Shown here piece by piece: positions 51,316-60,916 of a DNA stretch of 64,000 bases. The DNA comes from Symbiodinium natans (taxonomy: Eukaryota; Sar; Dinophyceae; Suessiales; Symbiodiniaceae): the NCBI GenBank assembly GCA_905221605.1, contig CAJNDS010002508.1:188001-252000 (forward strand). Direction: 5' to 3'. The notes below the pieces were generated by a model. The model saw nothing but the letters and a program-made list of their open reading frames with translations, was not told the origin of the DNA and made no database searches. How positions within the stretch are numbered: position 1 is the stretch's first letter; each line of letters opens with the position of its first letter. The position numbers and the translations under genes were made by a program.

Positions 51316-51961
51316 TTAAGCCTTATTTGGGCTTTTAAGCACGACGGGCACCACAAAAGCAAAGAATGCCCGCAAGCCTGCTGAGTACTCCAAACTCATT
51401 GGAAATCCTGACCCATAAACCCTAAACCCTAAACTCCTAAACCCCCCAAAACAAAAACTCGGTAGTACCCCCAAGGTGGTTTTGAAGCGCTCGAACCATG
51501 AAGGCATAAGGCCCTACTGAAAGCGCCCCTGCAAAGCCCTCAACTATCAGCCGTGAAGCCCTCGACCCTGATGACCCAGTTGCTAGGCCCGATACCCAGT
51601 ACTGAAGCATCCGTAAATCTCCTGAGTACATGGTACCTCGGTTAGAACCGAAGTTGGGGGTGCTGAATCTCCATCAGGGCCGGAGAAGAAACCGACATCA
51701 GTTGTAGAGCCTCTTCAAGGTGGTGGAGAGCGAATCGTCCTACCATGCGTGAGATGCCTGCGAGGACAGCGAGGAAGGCACATTGAGGCATGATGCCTGG
51801 CGCTGGGAAGATCGTGTGGCCAGGTTCTGTGCTCCAGTCGGACTCGTAAAGGTCCTCGATTGCCCAGCTCTTGCACACGCAAACCTTCCCAATCATTCCG
51901 ACACAACACAGTCTTGGATTTGCAAGCAGCTGGGTTCTGGGCTCGCCACTATCACCCTCAT
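51316..51961 (-). CDS. Four-exon gene model, 170 residues, possibly membrane-associated
   Basis: Exons: 51961-51908 (ATG; MRVIVASPEPSC), 51869-51697, 51662-51469 and 51407-51316 (TAA). Introns are 38, 34 and 61 nt, all GT-AG with agreeing phases. The total is 513 nt, exactly 171 codons. The last intron carries telomere-like words and the first two do not. Residues include CAFLAVLAGISRMVGRFALH, LRMLQYWVSGLATGSSGSR and, at the end, LRAFFAFVVPVVLKSPNKA, a hydrophobic run that could be a membrane segment. No family is recognised. Boundaries were selected by hand. Confidence 0.47.
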
Positions 51962-52468
51962 GCGCCTAACACCCCCCCCCCCACTAGCCCTGAAAGAGAG
52001 TTGACTGAGGGTTATGTGCAGAGATGATGGTTTGCATTTAGGGCCTGTCTAGGACCCTAGGGGTCGAGGGCTAAGGGGTTAGGGGCTCAACCCTCAACCC
52101 TAAGCCCTAAACCCTAAATTTTCTAAACCCTAAACTGCTACACCCTCAACCCTAAACCCTAAACCCTCCGAGGTCTCCGGCTGCCGCGACCGGCGGCGGG
52201 GAGGGGGCGGCCCTGCACGTTGCTCGGGGGGCGCTCAGGAGGGCACAAAGGGGCTCTTGAGAGTTTAGGGTTTAGGGGTTAGGGTTTAGGGTTTAGGGTC
52301 GAGGGTTGAGTGTTTAGGCCTTAGGGTTGCGGAGCCTGCAGGGACAAGGAGTTTCGGCTGTTTTGCAAGGCTCTGTGTTATCCTTAGACTCTAACGAGTT
52401 TAAGGGCTCAAGCAAGTAAATTTTCTGAGAACCTTCACACAAATACTATGCTTAATTTCCTTTGGGTG

Positions 52469-52807
52469 TTATACAAACAAAAAAGGATGATCATGTTTCT
52501 TCGAACATCCCCGCCCTCTCCGGGTAGAGATACTCTGGTTGGGGTTGGGCACTCCAGGTTCGACACTCCAGGGACACACTCTGGGGCAACACTCGGGGCT
52601 TGGCACTCCCGGGACACTCTGGGGTTGGGCACTCCAGGGACGAGCGAGGAGTAGACGGGGCGAGGAGAAGAGCTCCGGGCGAGGAGAAGAGTTGAGCTTA
52701 AAATCTAACAACCCCACCACCGAGGGTGGGGAATAACTCCTAAGGGAGCTATAGGCAAGTAGACGGTTCCTTCTCTCAAGTTCCGGTCGAGGGCTCCCAA
52801 AGGCTTT
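52469..52807 (-). CDS. Long terminal exon candidate, 112 residues
   Basis: From AG at 52808 a single frame runs 113 codons to TAA: SPRPELERRNRLLAYSSLR, VVGLLDFKLNSSPRPELFSS, then a Pro/Cys/Val-rich repeated part (VPGVPSPECCPRVCP). The second half coincides with an imperfect tandem repeat of the DNA (52,535-52,640). Family unknown. Confidence 0.42.
   Translation of the reverse strand, partial: KAFGSPRPELERRNRLLAYSSLRSYSPPSVVGLLDFKLNSSPRPELFSSPRLLLARPWSAQPQSVPGVPSPECCPRVCPWSVEPGVPNPNQSISTRRGRGCSKKHDHPFLFV
52535..52695. repeat. Imperfect short tandem repeats (GGCACTCCAGGGACAC words)
   Basis: About eight degenerate copies of a 20-bp unit, followed by two copies of gcgaggagaagag. Confidence 0.7.
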
Positions 52808-52944
52808 CTAAGGGCCTGCCCCGGTGCCTCCTTTCAGAGCCCCTTCCAACAGAACATGAGATGCTGAACCCTAAACCCTAAACCCTAAACCCCTAAACCC
52901 CTAAACCCCTAAACCCTAAACCCTAAACCCGAAAAGAAACCTAC

Positions 52945-52962
52945 CTTTCCCACCACATCCCT
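52945..52962 (-). CDS. Candidate 18-nt microexon, RDVVGK
   Basis: The acceptor gtcctttgttccag and donor AAAG|GTAGGT are both excellent, enclosing exactly six codons. It could equally be a chance pair. Confidence 0.3.
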
Positions 52963-53544
52963 CTGGAACAAAGGACACATCCCCCCCAAGCAAGATGTCC
53001 TAACCCACCCGGCTCTGGATTAGAGTTTAGGGTTCAGGGTTTTTGTTGTAACATGAGGGGCTAAACAGGGGCACGTGCTATCCCGGAAACACGTGTCCTG
53101 AATTCTTGGGGCAAAACTAAACCCTCCACCCTGAAGCCCCCCCCTCCAATTGAAAACAAACTCCTCGCAACTTATGCCCGAAACTTTCCCAGACCTGAAG
53201 CTGTAACCATTGCAATAAACCCTGCAATCTGAACCCCAAAACCCCAGACGCCGAACCTAAACTACACCCTAAACCCTAAACCCCAAACCCCAAACCCTAA
53301 ACTGAATCAAAAACCCTTCAGAACGAAGGCTCTGAAGTTCCCAAACGTGCCAGTTGCGCGGCTTCAACGGCTTTGCCACAAAGGGCTGCTTGGTCTTGAA
53401 AGATTGCGCCTGGGGCTTAGGCTTCGAGGGTTGTGGAGTGTAAGGGTTTAGGGTTTTAGGATTTAGGGTGTTTTGGGGGGTTTGCCCTAAACCCTAAACC
53501 CTAAACCCCAAACCCTAAACCCTAAACCCCTAAACCCTAAACCC

Positions 53545-53641
53545 TAAAAAGTGTTAGGAGGGATCGGGGTGTAAGTGATATGCTTTTCGCTGGGGAGGGT
53601 TTTGGGAGCCCAGAACAGGGCCCACAGAGCTTGAAGACCAT
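53545..53641 (-). CDS. Candidate first exon, MVFKLCGPCSGLPKPSP
   Basis: ATG at 53641, open for 33 codons to a GT at the adjoining CCCTAAA array. Confidence 0.33.
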
Positions 53642-53994
53642 TATGCCAAATCAACCCCAGTTGAGGGGGTTCAGGATCCTCGGGTTTAGGGCCCTGTTCC
53701 CCTAAACCCTAAACCCTATAAACCCTAAACCCTAAACTCGAAGCCCTGAACCCTAGCCCTAAACCCTAAACAGGGTTGAGGGGTTTAGTGGCTCAGGGGG
53801 GCAGCAGCAGCCTGGGCGCCCCCACAAACGTGAGTAGCGCCGAAAGGCGCTTCTGTGTCTCCTCTCCTTTCACTCTCATGTTCCTGCCGGCTGGAGGTTG
53901 TTTTGAGGGGGTTTTAGGGTTTAGGGGGTTTGGTTTCAGATCAGGGGCTAGCAAGTTCGAGGCTTCAGGGGTTCAGAGGTTTAGTTAGGGTTTC

Positions 53995-54290
53995 GGGATT
54001 AGGGGCTAGGACGTTAGAGGCTTCAGGGGTTTCGGGCGTTGGAGTTTGGAGTCCTACCAGGGGTGTCGATGGCCCATCTTCCCCCCCAAACGAGCCCTTC
54101 ATACGCCTAAATAAGGATGGGGGGTTCATTGTTTAGGGTTTAGGGAGGGGGTGTCAAGGTTTAGGGGGTTTAGGAGGCTTAGGGGGTTTAGGGTTTCGGG
54201 ATTAGGGGCTAGGAGGTTCGAGGCTTCAGGGGTTTCGGGCTTCTGGGTTTTGGAGTCCTAGGCTGGATGGCCCATCTTCCTCCATATCAA
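53995..54290. repeat. Tandem duplication of about 200 bp
   Basis: Segments near 53,995-54,090 and 54,200-54,285 share aggggctagga, gaggcttcaggggtttcggg, ttggagtccta and gatggcccatcttcc. The unit includes a candidate exon. Confidence 0.6.
54058..54106 (-). CDS. Candidate 49-nt exon, AYEGLVWGGRWAIDTP
   Basis: Acceptor atccttatttag and donor GTAGGA. It lies inside the left copy of the duplication. The right copy is diverged and has lost this frame. Confidence 0.35.
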
Positions 54291-54317
54291 GACCTTAACG
54301 AAGCCCAAAGCCCTTCA

Positions 54318-54392
54318 CAGGGTTTAGGGTTTAGGGTTTAGGGTTTAGGGTTTAGGGTTTAGGGTTTAGGGTTTAGGGTTCAGGGTTTAGGG
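54318..54392. repeat. TTTAGGG telomere-like array
   Basis: About ten units. Confidence 0.94.
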
Positions 54393-54636
54393 CACCCGAA
54401 TACGGGAATGACAAATTATGGGGCTCCACGCCCCTGGCTCCTTCTGAGTTGGGGCGTAGGAGTTTGGAGTTTTGGGTTCGGAGAGGGGAAGGGGTGTAGG
54501 TATCAACGTGAAATTTCTGAATCCCCAGAAGCCCTGAACTCCCTAACTCCTAAAAAGCCTAGACCTTGAACCCCTAAACTCCTAAACCACAAACTCCCTA
54601 AACTCCTGTACCCCAAGCCAACTCGTCCCTTCATAT

Positions 54637-54826
54637 CCCTAAACCCTAAACCCTAAACCCTAAACCCTAAACCCTAAACCCTAAACCCTAAACCCTAAAC
54701 CCTAAACCCTAAACCCTAAACCCTAAACACTAAAACCCTAAACCCTAAACCCTAAACCCTAAACCCTAAACCCTAAACCCTAAACCCTAAACCCTAAACC
54801 CTAAACCCTAAACCCTAAACCCTATC
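54637..54826. repeat. CCCTAAA array, about 27 units
   Basis: Perfect except for one CACTAAAA near 54,730. Confidence 0.97.
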
Positions 54827-54827
54827 C

Positions 54828-54900
54828 CCCCTCGGCGCACCAAGTAGGCAGTGCGCACACCCAGTGGCTGGGCTTGCAGCACCTCGAGCCCAGGGAAGAG
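54828..54900 (-). CDS. Candidate exon, EVLQAQPLGVRTAYLVRR
   Basis: A GC-rich island between oppositely oriented arrays. AG in cctgggctcgag. Open to a GT in the left array. Confidence 0.36.
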
Positions 54901-54961
54901 GGTTTAGGGTTTAGGGTTTAGGGTTTAGGGTTTAGGGTTTAGGGTTTAGGGTTTAGGGTTG
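54900..54961. repeat. TTTAGGG telomere-like array
   Basis: About nine units. Confidence 0.95.
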
Positions 54962-55079
54962 GCTCTAAATGTCCACAGCTTGGGCCGGGTCAGGGGTTTA
55001 GGGTTTAGGGTTTAGGGTTTGAGGTTTAGGGTTTCGGGTCTGGGGGTTAGGGTTTAGGGTTTTGGGGTTCATATTAGGG

Positions 55080-55200
55080 TTTTAGGGTTTAGAGCTTAGA
55101 GGTTTGGGAGCAGTTTGGCTGCGTCCCGAAGGCCACCTTCGAGACCCAACAAAAAACTTTAAACACCACCTGACCCCGACACCTTCAGACCTGACAATAT
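55080..55200 (-). CDS. Candidate exon, GVRWCLKFFVGSRRWPSG
   Basis: AG in gatattgtcag. Open about 36 codons to a TAA in degenerate repeat. Confidence 0.3.
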
Positions 55201-55266
55201 CACACTCTCAAAAACCCTAAACCCTAAACCCTAAAGCCTAAACCCTAAACCCTAAACCCACAAAAC

Positions 55267-55470
55267 CTATTCGCATGAAACCATACAGGAACCAAGCCAA
55301 GCCCCCTGCAAGCCCAAAACCGTCAACCTAATCCCTCGAACCCCTAAACCCTTTGAAGGGCGCCCTTTAAACCCGAAAGCCACCTCCCCCCCCCCCCCCC
55401 CCCGGGGACACGGGGACACAAAAAAGACATCACAAGCACAGAACGAATGATGACAGCTAGCATGGAACAT
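55267..55470 (-). CDS. Two candidate exons around a C run
   Basis: From about 55,468 (acceptor ggttcttacttgcag; HASCHHSFCACDVFFVS) and about 55,305-55,267 (acceptor ttttgggcttgcag; GAWLGSCMVSCE, stop). A C run of about 16 (55,387-55,403) lies between. Confidence 0.33.
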   Translation of the reverse strand: MFHASCHHSFCACDVFFVSPCPRGGGGGEVAFGFKGRPSKGLGVRGIRLTVLGLQGAWLGSCMVSCE

Positions 55471-55544
55471 GAACTGCAAGTAAGAACCATGATGATAAGC
55501 CTTTTGCAGACTGACTAAAAACTCACCAACCCTGAGGCCTACCT

Positions 55545-55678
55545 AAACCCTAAACCCTAAACCCTAAACCCTAAACCCTAAGCCCTAAGCCCTAAACCCT
55601 AAACCCTAGACCCTAAACCCTAAACCCTAAACCCTAAACCCTAAACCCTAAACCCTAAACCCTAAACCCTAAACCCTA
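55545..55678. repeat. CCCTAAA array, about 18 units
   Basis: Includes CCCTAAG and CCCTAGA variants. Confidence 0.95.
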
Positions 55679-55704
55679 GCACCAACAGCCCCAATAATCC
55701 TCAA

Positions 55705-55784
55705 CCCTCCCTGGGGCTCGGGCAAGGTCCGACTCGGGGATGACTCCAACTTCGTGGAGTCGGACGTTTCATCCTGCGGAGCTC
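55705..55784 (-). CDS. Candidate exon, ETSDSTKLESSPSRTLPE
   Basis: Acceptor accgcttctttcag is strong. A plus frame (KVRLGDDSNFVESDVSS) is also open and ends at GTTTAG, so the strand is uncertain. Confidence 0.35.
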
Positions 55785-55796
55785 TGAAAGAAGCGG

Positions 55797-56100
55797 TTTA
55801 GGGTTTAGGGTTTAGGGTTTAGGGTTTAGGGTTTAGGTTAGGGTTTAGGGTTTAGGGTTTAGGGGTGTTAGGGCTTAAGGTTTAGGACTTTGGGGGTGTT
55901 AGGGTGTAGGGTTTAGGGGTGCTAATAGGCTCAGGTTTAGGGCTGAGGGCTGAGCGTTTTGGGTTTAGGGTTTAGGGTGTAGGGTTTAGGGTGTAGGGTT
56001 TAGGGTTTAGGGTTTAGGGTTTAGGGTTTAGGGTTTAGGGTTTAGGGTTTAGGGTTTAGGGTTTAGGGTTTAGGGTTTAGGGTTTAGGGTTTAGGGCTTA
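55797..56100. repeat. TTTAGGG array, two long blocks
   Basis: 55,797-55,862 and 55,960-56,100 (about 20 units), joined by degenerate TTAGGGGTG sequence. Confidence 0.95.
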
Positions 56101-56209
56101 GGAGTCCTCCACCCGATGCCGAATTCAACACCCTCAACCCGTGTGGCGCAAGCAGCAGCACCAGGTAACAAGGCTGCCACTGTCAAGATGCTCCAATAGG
56201 GGCCACTTG

Positions 56210-56420
56210 ACTTGGTAGCCGAGGAACCATAGTACAATAAACCATGATAAAACAAAAAACATAAACTCCAAGAAGCCTAGTAACCCGATAAAGACCCTGT
56301 TAAAGCCCCCCATAAACCCAATGAAAACCCCATCAACCCTACAAAAGCCCTGTAAACCTCAAACCCCCCAAAAAAACCTAAACCCTAAGCCCTAAACCCC
56401 CCCCAGAAGAAGCACCCCCG
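56210..56420. other. Degenerate repeat, no gene seen
   Basis: Diverged CCCATAAACC, CCCTACAAA and CCCTGTAAAC units. A candidate minus exon with GYQVKWPLLEHLDSG lies just left, at 56,110-56,205. Confidence 0.45.
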
Positions 56421-56937
56421 GGCCTGTGTCATCGTGCAGCATTGGAACTTTAGCTCCTCGGTAGAAGATTTGGGGGGTGTCTTCCCCAGAATCGGGGTTC
56501 TAGGGTTTAGGGTTCAGGGTTTAGGATTCAGGGTTTAGGGTTTGGTGGTTGTTTTGGGGTGGGGTTCTACTAGTATGCGGGTATATAGGGGTCCATAGGG
56601 TTTAGGGTTTAGGGTTTAGGGTTTAGACCCTATAAGCCCTAACCCCCCCCCCCCTGCGGGAGATGTGGCGCCATTGGCACAGTCTTGGGCAACTGGGGGA
56701 GCTTTTGTGTGAGAGGTGTTGGGCTTGGAGTGTTGAGGTTTAATTTAGCCGAAATCGCAGACGGTGGGAGCACCGCTTTGGCGTGCGGAATGCGCGCTGG
56801 ATCTTAACCCTAAACCCTAAACCCTAAAATCCCTAAACCCTAAACCCTAAACCCCAGTGGGTTAGAAGGTCCAGGGTCTGCAAGCCTTCCCCAGGAACCC
56901 ACCTTTTTCATCTGCTTATGGGAAGCCCCTGACGCAC

Positions 56938-57045
56938 AAGGTTGTCGGGTTCAGGGGTTTAGGGGTTTAGGGGTTTAGGGGTTTATGGGTTTAGGGGTTT
57001 AGGGGTTTAGGGGGTTAGGGGGTTAGGGGTTTAGGGTTTAGGGGT
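56938..57045. repeat. TTTAGGGG octamer array
   Basis: About 12 units. Confidence 0.94.
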
Positions 57046-57196
57046 TTAGGGTTTTTTCCATTCCCCGTCTCCAGGTCCCAGCTACCTTGGGCCCTCGCCA
57101 CTCTTGGGTTTCGAGGTTCAAGGTTCAGGGGTTTAATTTAGGGGTGTTTAGGGGCTTTCGGAACGATGCTTAGGGCTGGCAAGCCCCTATACCAAC

Positions 57197-57304
57197 CTCC
57201 GCACAAGCAAGAAAACAACGAGGGAACAACGCTGCGGTTTGACGAGCTGCGGAACTCTGGTCCCTTCGATGGAGCTCCTCCAGAGCGTCACTCTCATTCA
57301 CTCC
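57197..57304 (-). CDS. Candidate 108-nt exon with strong donor
   Basis: Exactly 36 codons (NESDALEELHRRDQSSAARQ, then LFPRCFLACAE) between AG (gcaagtag) and donor GAG|GTTGGT. Helical start. A plus frame with a GTAGGG donor overlaps. Confidence 0.42.
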
Positions 57305-57414
57305 CTACTTGCGGGAGGTAGGGGGGCAAAGAGTGTTCAGAGTTAGGAGTGATAATTCAGGTTTGAGGGTTTTCAGGAGAGCTTTAGCAGATTTGGGGGG
57401 GTTGGATCAGCCGC

Positions 57415-57431
57415 ACCCCCCCCCCCCCCCC
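57415..57431. repeat. Poly-C run
   Basis: About 15 C. A matching G-rich run lies at 57,535-57,556. Confidence 0.92.
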
Positions 57432-58008
57432 TATCAGGGACCCCTCATAGTGTCGTGCAAGGCAAACTACATAAGGGCTGTATTTCCGTGTTGTGGCAGG
57501 GCTTGACCCGAAGAAACATCGGCCCGCCAGGGGTGGGGGGGTGGGGGGGGGGGGGGGTCAGGGCGCTTACCCTATAACAAACCAGCACCCTGAACCTCGA
57601 CACCCCTTAACAAGCCGCATTACTCGAAAGCAACGTATATGACTGGGCCTTAAGGGGTGGCGGGAACGGTCTCGACATCAGCACAATTCCCGATGCCCCT
57701 ATCGCATGCCTCCACCACAACAACATCATGCTCAGGGTTGATGATACGGTTTGGGTTCTGGGTTCTGGGTTTAGGCTTTAGGGTTTGTTGATTTCTTAGG
57801 GTTTAGGGTTAGGTTGCAGGGGTTGTCGAGTTTTTAGGGTTTAGGGGCTTCTGTATGGGCAAACTCCGCCTCGTTCTGCACGTTGGGACAGCGGAGCACC
57901 TGCAAAGAACCCTTATGTAGGGGCTTTCATGACTTCAATGATACGAATAGGTTTTGGTTCTTTTTGTGTATTTAGGTATCTGTTATTTTTTTCGGGGGGG
58001 AGTGATTA

Positions 58009-58066
58009 TAGTAGAACTATATGGGGACCAAAAAGGAATACTATCAGTAATTAATTCCGACCCCTA
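58009..58066. mobile_element. Dispersed short element, copy 2
   Basis: Homologous to 22,262-22,321 over about 55 bp. It lies between two candidate exons. Confidence 0.5.
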
Positions 58067-58163
58067 CAGTTGGCGGAGGATTCGTGGCCGGTCGCTTCCT
58101 TGATACTTCAGGATGAACAGATTTGCCCAAGTTGCTTTCTTTGATCCTCTAGAGGTGTCATAC
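58064..58163 (-). CDS. Candidate terminal exon, ATWANLFILKYQGSDRPR
   Basis: AG in attatctgtgag, 33 codons to a TAG. Basic with a hydrophobic core. Its end overlaps the dispersed element. Confidence 0.38.
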
Positions 58164-58544
58164 CTCACAGATAATTGAGGCCCAAGGCAAGCTGCGGCAA
58201 GCTAGCCTTTTCTAGGGCCAGAAGGCTCGGCCGTCGCAACTAAGCAGGACGTTCTGAGCACGGATCCTCCACGCATACTCCCCATAAGCCCCACCCCCAA
58301 CCCCCCTTTGAAGCCCCTGTTTGGGAGCCCAGAGGTTCTTTGGGGTAGAACTATACTGCTCAAGAAACCCTTCGAAAAAAAACTTGTGACCTCACGCCTA
58401 ATCACGTAGCGGCCGACTTCGTGAAGCTACTAGAGCGGCTTAACGTTTAGGGTTTAGATCGGGGTTGAGGTCTTTCAGATTGCGATCAAACTTGCCAAGC
58501 TTCCCAACCCCCCCAAACTCCCTAAACCCTAAAGCTTAAACTCT

Positions 58545-58672
58545 AAGAAACGTTCAACATACCCCTTGGGCATACCCCTTAGAAAGAAACTAAGGGGGCT
58601 GATAAAATCCTTCCTTAAATTTTCTCCTTTTATAGGTTACGGGGTATGGGGCATGTTGAAAAATTCTTCGAT
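58545..58672. mobile_element. MITE-like element with imperfect inverted ends
   Basis: ttcaacat..catacccc (from 58553) pairs with ggggtatggggcatgttgaa (58641-58660). The pairing extends into aagaa/ttctt outside. AT-rich interior, no frame. Confidence 0.55.
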
Positions 58673-58766
58673 AACCCCAAAACTTCCCAAAACCTCCCAG
58701 GGATGTGAGACCACCCCTAAACCCTAAACCCTAAACCCGAAACCCCAAACCCCCTCCCCCCTCCCG

Positions 58767-58832
58767 GGCCGTCTCAAGCTTTCCGACGCTCAGCTGACCA
58801 TCCTTGAGGAGGATGTGGAGGGGGGCCTGGCC
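58767..58832 (-). CDS. Candidate exon, APLHILLKDGQLSVGKLE
   Basis: AG in taaatcctggccag, about 22 codons. APLHILLKDG resembles the start of an ankyrin repeat, but one partial motif is not enough to assign it. Confidence 0.38.
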
Positions 58833-58857
58833 AGGATTTAGGAAGTCTTTGATGGAA

Positions 58858-58958
58858 GGTTTAGGGTGTAGGGTTTAGGGTTTAGGGTTTAGGGTTTAGG
58901 GTTTAGGGTTTAGGGTTTAGGGTTTAGGGTTTAGGGTTTAGGGTTTAGGGTTTAGGGA
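58858..58958. repeat. TTTAGGG array, about 14 units
   Basis: Near-perfect, first unit TGTAGGG. Confidence 0.96.
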
Positions 58959-59210
58959 AGTCTAGGTCTTCGGTTCGGCTTGAGAGGGAGAAGTAGGATT
59001 TCGGGCTGGGAAGGTTGGGGTTTGGGGAAGTAGTGGGTTCAGGGCTTAGGGTTGGGAAGTTCAGGCTATTGGAAAGTTTAGGGTTCGGGGTTTAGGGTTT
59101 AGGGTTTAGGGTTTAGGGTTTGGGGTTTAGGGTTTAGGGTTTAGGGTTCAGGGCTTCGCACAAATCAGGGCGTGCAGACCCCAAAACTCGCAGGGTTCAG
59201 GGTTTGGGAT

Positions 59211-59426
59211 TCAAGGATTAGGGTTTATAGGGCTTAGGGCACCAACGCAAATCCCCAACATGCAGCAGGCGAGGGCAGACCCAATCATGCAGCCAGCACA
59301 AAAGTGCAGTAGTGCTGTCAGCAAGCTGAATCTGTGCAGGGTTTGCGGAGCTTCGAACCCTTCACCCGACGTAAACCCCCATACCCTAAACAAGAGGTAC
59401 ACCCCGCTACCCTTGGACACTTCCAT
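59211..59426 (-). CDS. Open frame of 71 codons with a hydrophobic segment
   Basis: ATG at 59426 (MEVSKGSGVYLLF). A long hydrophobic, Cys-rich run follows (LLHFCAGCMIGSALACCMLG). It could be a membrane span. A telomere-like word (gtttagggta) in the middle may mark an intron (CTCTT|GTTTAG to ttcgaag). A plus frame overlaps. Confidence 0.36.
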   Translation of the reverse strand: MEVSKGSGVYLLFRVWGFTSGEGFEAPQTLHRFSLLTALLHFCAGCMIGSALACCMLGICVGALSPINPNP

Positions 59427-59449
59427 ATGGGCATTTCCTTAATATACAC

Positions 59450-59516
59450 CCCCCCCCCCCCCGAAATAGTAGAATCCTTATGATAGGAACTTTTCGGACA
59501 CCCCCCCCCCCCCCCA
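59450..59516. repeat. Two poly-C runs around a short AT segment
   Basis: C runs of about 13 (59,450-59,462) and about 14 (59,502-59,515). Confidence 0.9.
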
Positions 59517-59551
59517 TATAGGTGGAGGGCTTAGGCTTTAGGGTGTGGGAG

Positions 59552-59640
59552 GCCCTAAACCCTAAACCCTAAACCCTAAACCCTAAACCCTAAACCCTAA
59601 ACCCTAAACCCTAAACCCTAAACCCTAAACCCTAAACCCG
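59552..59640. repeat. CCCTAAA array, about 12 units
   Basis: Perfect. Confidence 0.96.
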
Positions 59641-59654
59641 AGGGTTTAGGCTCT

Positions 59655-59722
59655 GGGGTTGACTCCTTGCCTTGTTCTTATCTTTGACCACGGACGGAAG
59701 CGATGTCTTCGCCTTCTTCCAG
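59655..59722 (-). CDS. Candidate Lys-rich exon, LPSVVKDKNKARSQPQS
   Basis: AG in ttcctggaag. A basic frame between two arrays. Confidence 0.33.
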
Positions 59723-59753
59723 GAACGTGCAGGGCTTAGGGCTTCCGGTGCAG

Positions 59754-59826
59754 GGTTTAGGGTTTAGGGTTAAGGGTTTAGGGTTTAGGGTTTAGGGTTT
59801 AGGGTTTAGGGTTTAGGGTTTAGGGC
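59754..59826. repeat. TTTAGGG telomere-like array
   Basis: About ten units. Confidence 0.94.
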
Positions 59827-60178
59827 TTAGGTTTTCCGGTGCAGGGTGTTAGGGTTACCAGGAAAGACCCAGAGTCCACCGGCAAGGGGTTTAGGGCTTT
59901 TGGAGATTTTTGGAGGACTCAGGGTTTAGGGGTTGGGGCTTCGGGTTTTCGGGAATTTGAAACCACAACTCCCTAACAGGCTCCCTTCCTTCATTTTTTT
60001 GTAGGAATGTGATTCGAAACTTCGAATTGTGGTACGGCATCTGGGCATCCTACTGCTATGACGAGCCCTTTTCTTCTTAGTTTAGATGCCCTAAAGAACC
60101 AACAAAGTCTCCGCCATATAAAAGGGCCTAATCACCCAAAACCAACTCTAGACCCTTGAAAGCCTCACTACAAGTCCC

Positions 60179-60387
60179 CTAAGCCCTTTGGTAAAACGAT
60201 ACGCGCACTGTAAGCGCAATAGACTCTCCAAGGCTCCAAACCCCATGCAGGGAATTCTTATGACTACATGGGTATTCAAATAGGGGCACCTCAAGAAAGA
60301 CCCCCAAAAAGGGTACCCCCTGCAACGCCCTGGTGAACCCCCTCGAGCCTCCGCCAGGGCACCTTTCCACAGCTCGTCCCACCTATC
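60179..60387 (-). CDS. Two-exon 3' end, intron begins GTACCC
   Basis: 60387-60317 (acceptor gatgctgccag; DRWDELWKGALAEARGG) joins 60233-60179 (LGESIALTVRVSFYQRA, stop) across an 83-nt GT-AG intron with agreeing phase. The intron starts gtaccctttttggggg, words of the dispersed AT-richer family. The product is unknown. Confidence 0.43.
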
Positions 60388-60548
60388 CTGGCAGCATCTT
60401 GGGTATGGATATGGGGGTGAGAGGGAAGCCCTAGAAAACCTGCTAGGTTTAGGGCTGAATTAGGGTTTAGAAACCTTCTCTTTGTCCTAAATGCACCCTA
60501 AACCCTACAACTAGAATCAGTCCTGAGGCAAGGCCAACGCTCGAACAC

Positions 60549-60611
60549 CTGATGACGACAAATTCGACCGAGTCTGATCCGATCCAACACACCGGCGTAC
60601 GCATCGCGGAC
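60549..60611 (-). CDS. Candidate 63-nt exon, VRDAYAGVLDRIRLGRI
   Basis: Exactly 21 codons between gccctcag and donor CAG|GTGTTC. The frame stays open beyond (VFERWPC), so it may be longer. Confidence 0.38.
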
Positions 60612-60832
60612 CTGAGGGCTTAACCCTAAACCCTAAACCCCTAAACCCCTAAACCCCTAACACCCTAAACTCTAAACCCTGAACCTACAAACCCTAAACC
60701 GTCAACCCCTATGCCCCAGCATGTGGGTGAGGGGGCGCTTCCCCGCTTCGTCACTTGAAGGCCTTCGGGGTAAGCTTCGGCAGAGGAGGTGTGGAGTGTG
60801 GAGGGCTTAGGGTCACCGGGGCTAGTTTAGGG

Positions 60833-60916
60833 TTTGGGGTGTCGGGATGAGGCCCTTTTCAAAGCTTGAGGGATTACGGGGCGATCCGGGCTTGGAGGAG
60901 GGGAGGGTTCCCCCAA
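60833..60916 (-). CDS. Candidate Pro-rich terminal exon
   Basis: Strong acceptor gctcttctgttggcag, then EPSPPPSPDRPVIPQAL, ending in a stop within repeat. Confidence 0.35.

Noticed and set aside
9425-57045. CRISPR arrays
   Set aside because: The repeats are contiguous 7-8 bp units with no regular unique spacers, in eukaryotic DNA.
59990-60082. Plus-strand exon after catttttttgtag
   Set aside because: The acceptor is excellent and the frame reads FELWYGIWASYCYDE to a stop, but the minus strand is open here too and there is no partner exon. Left out of the features.
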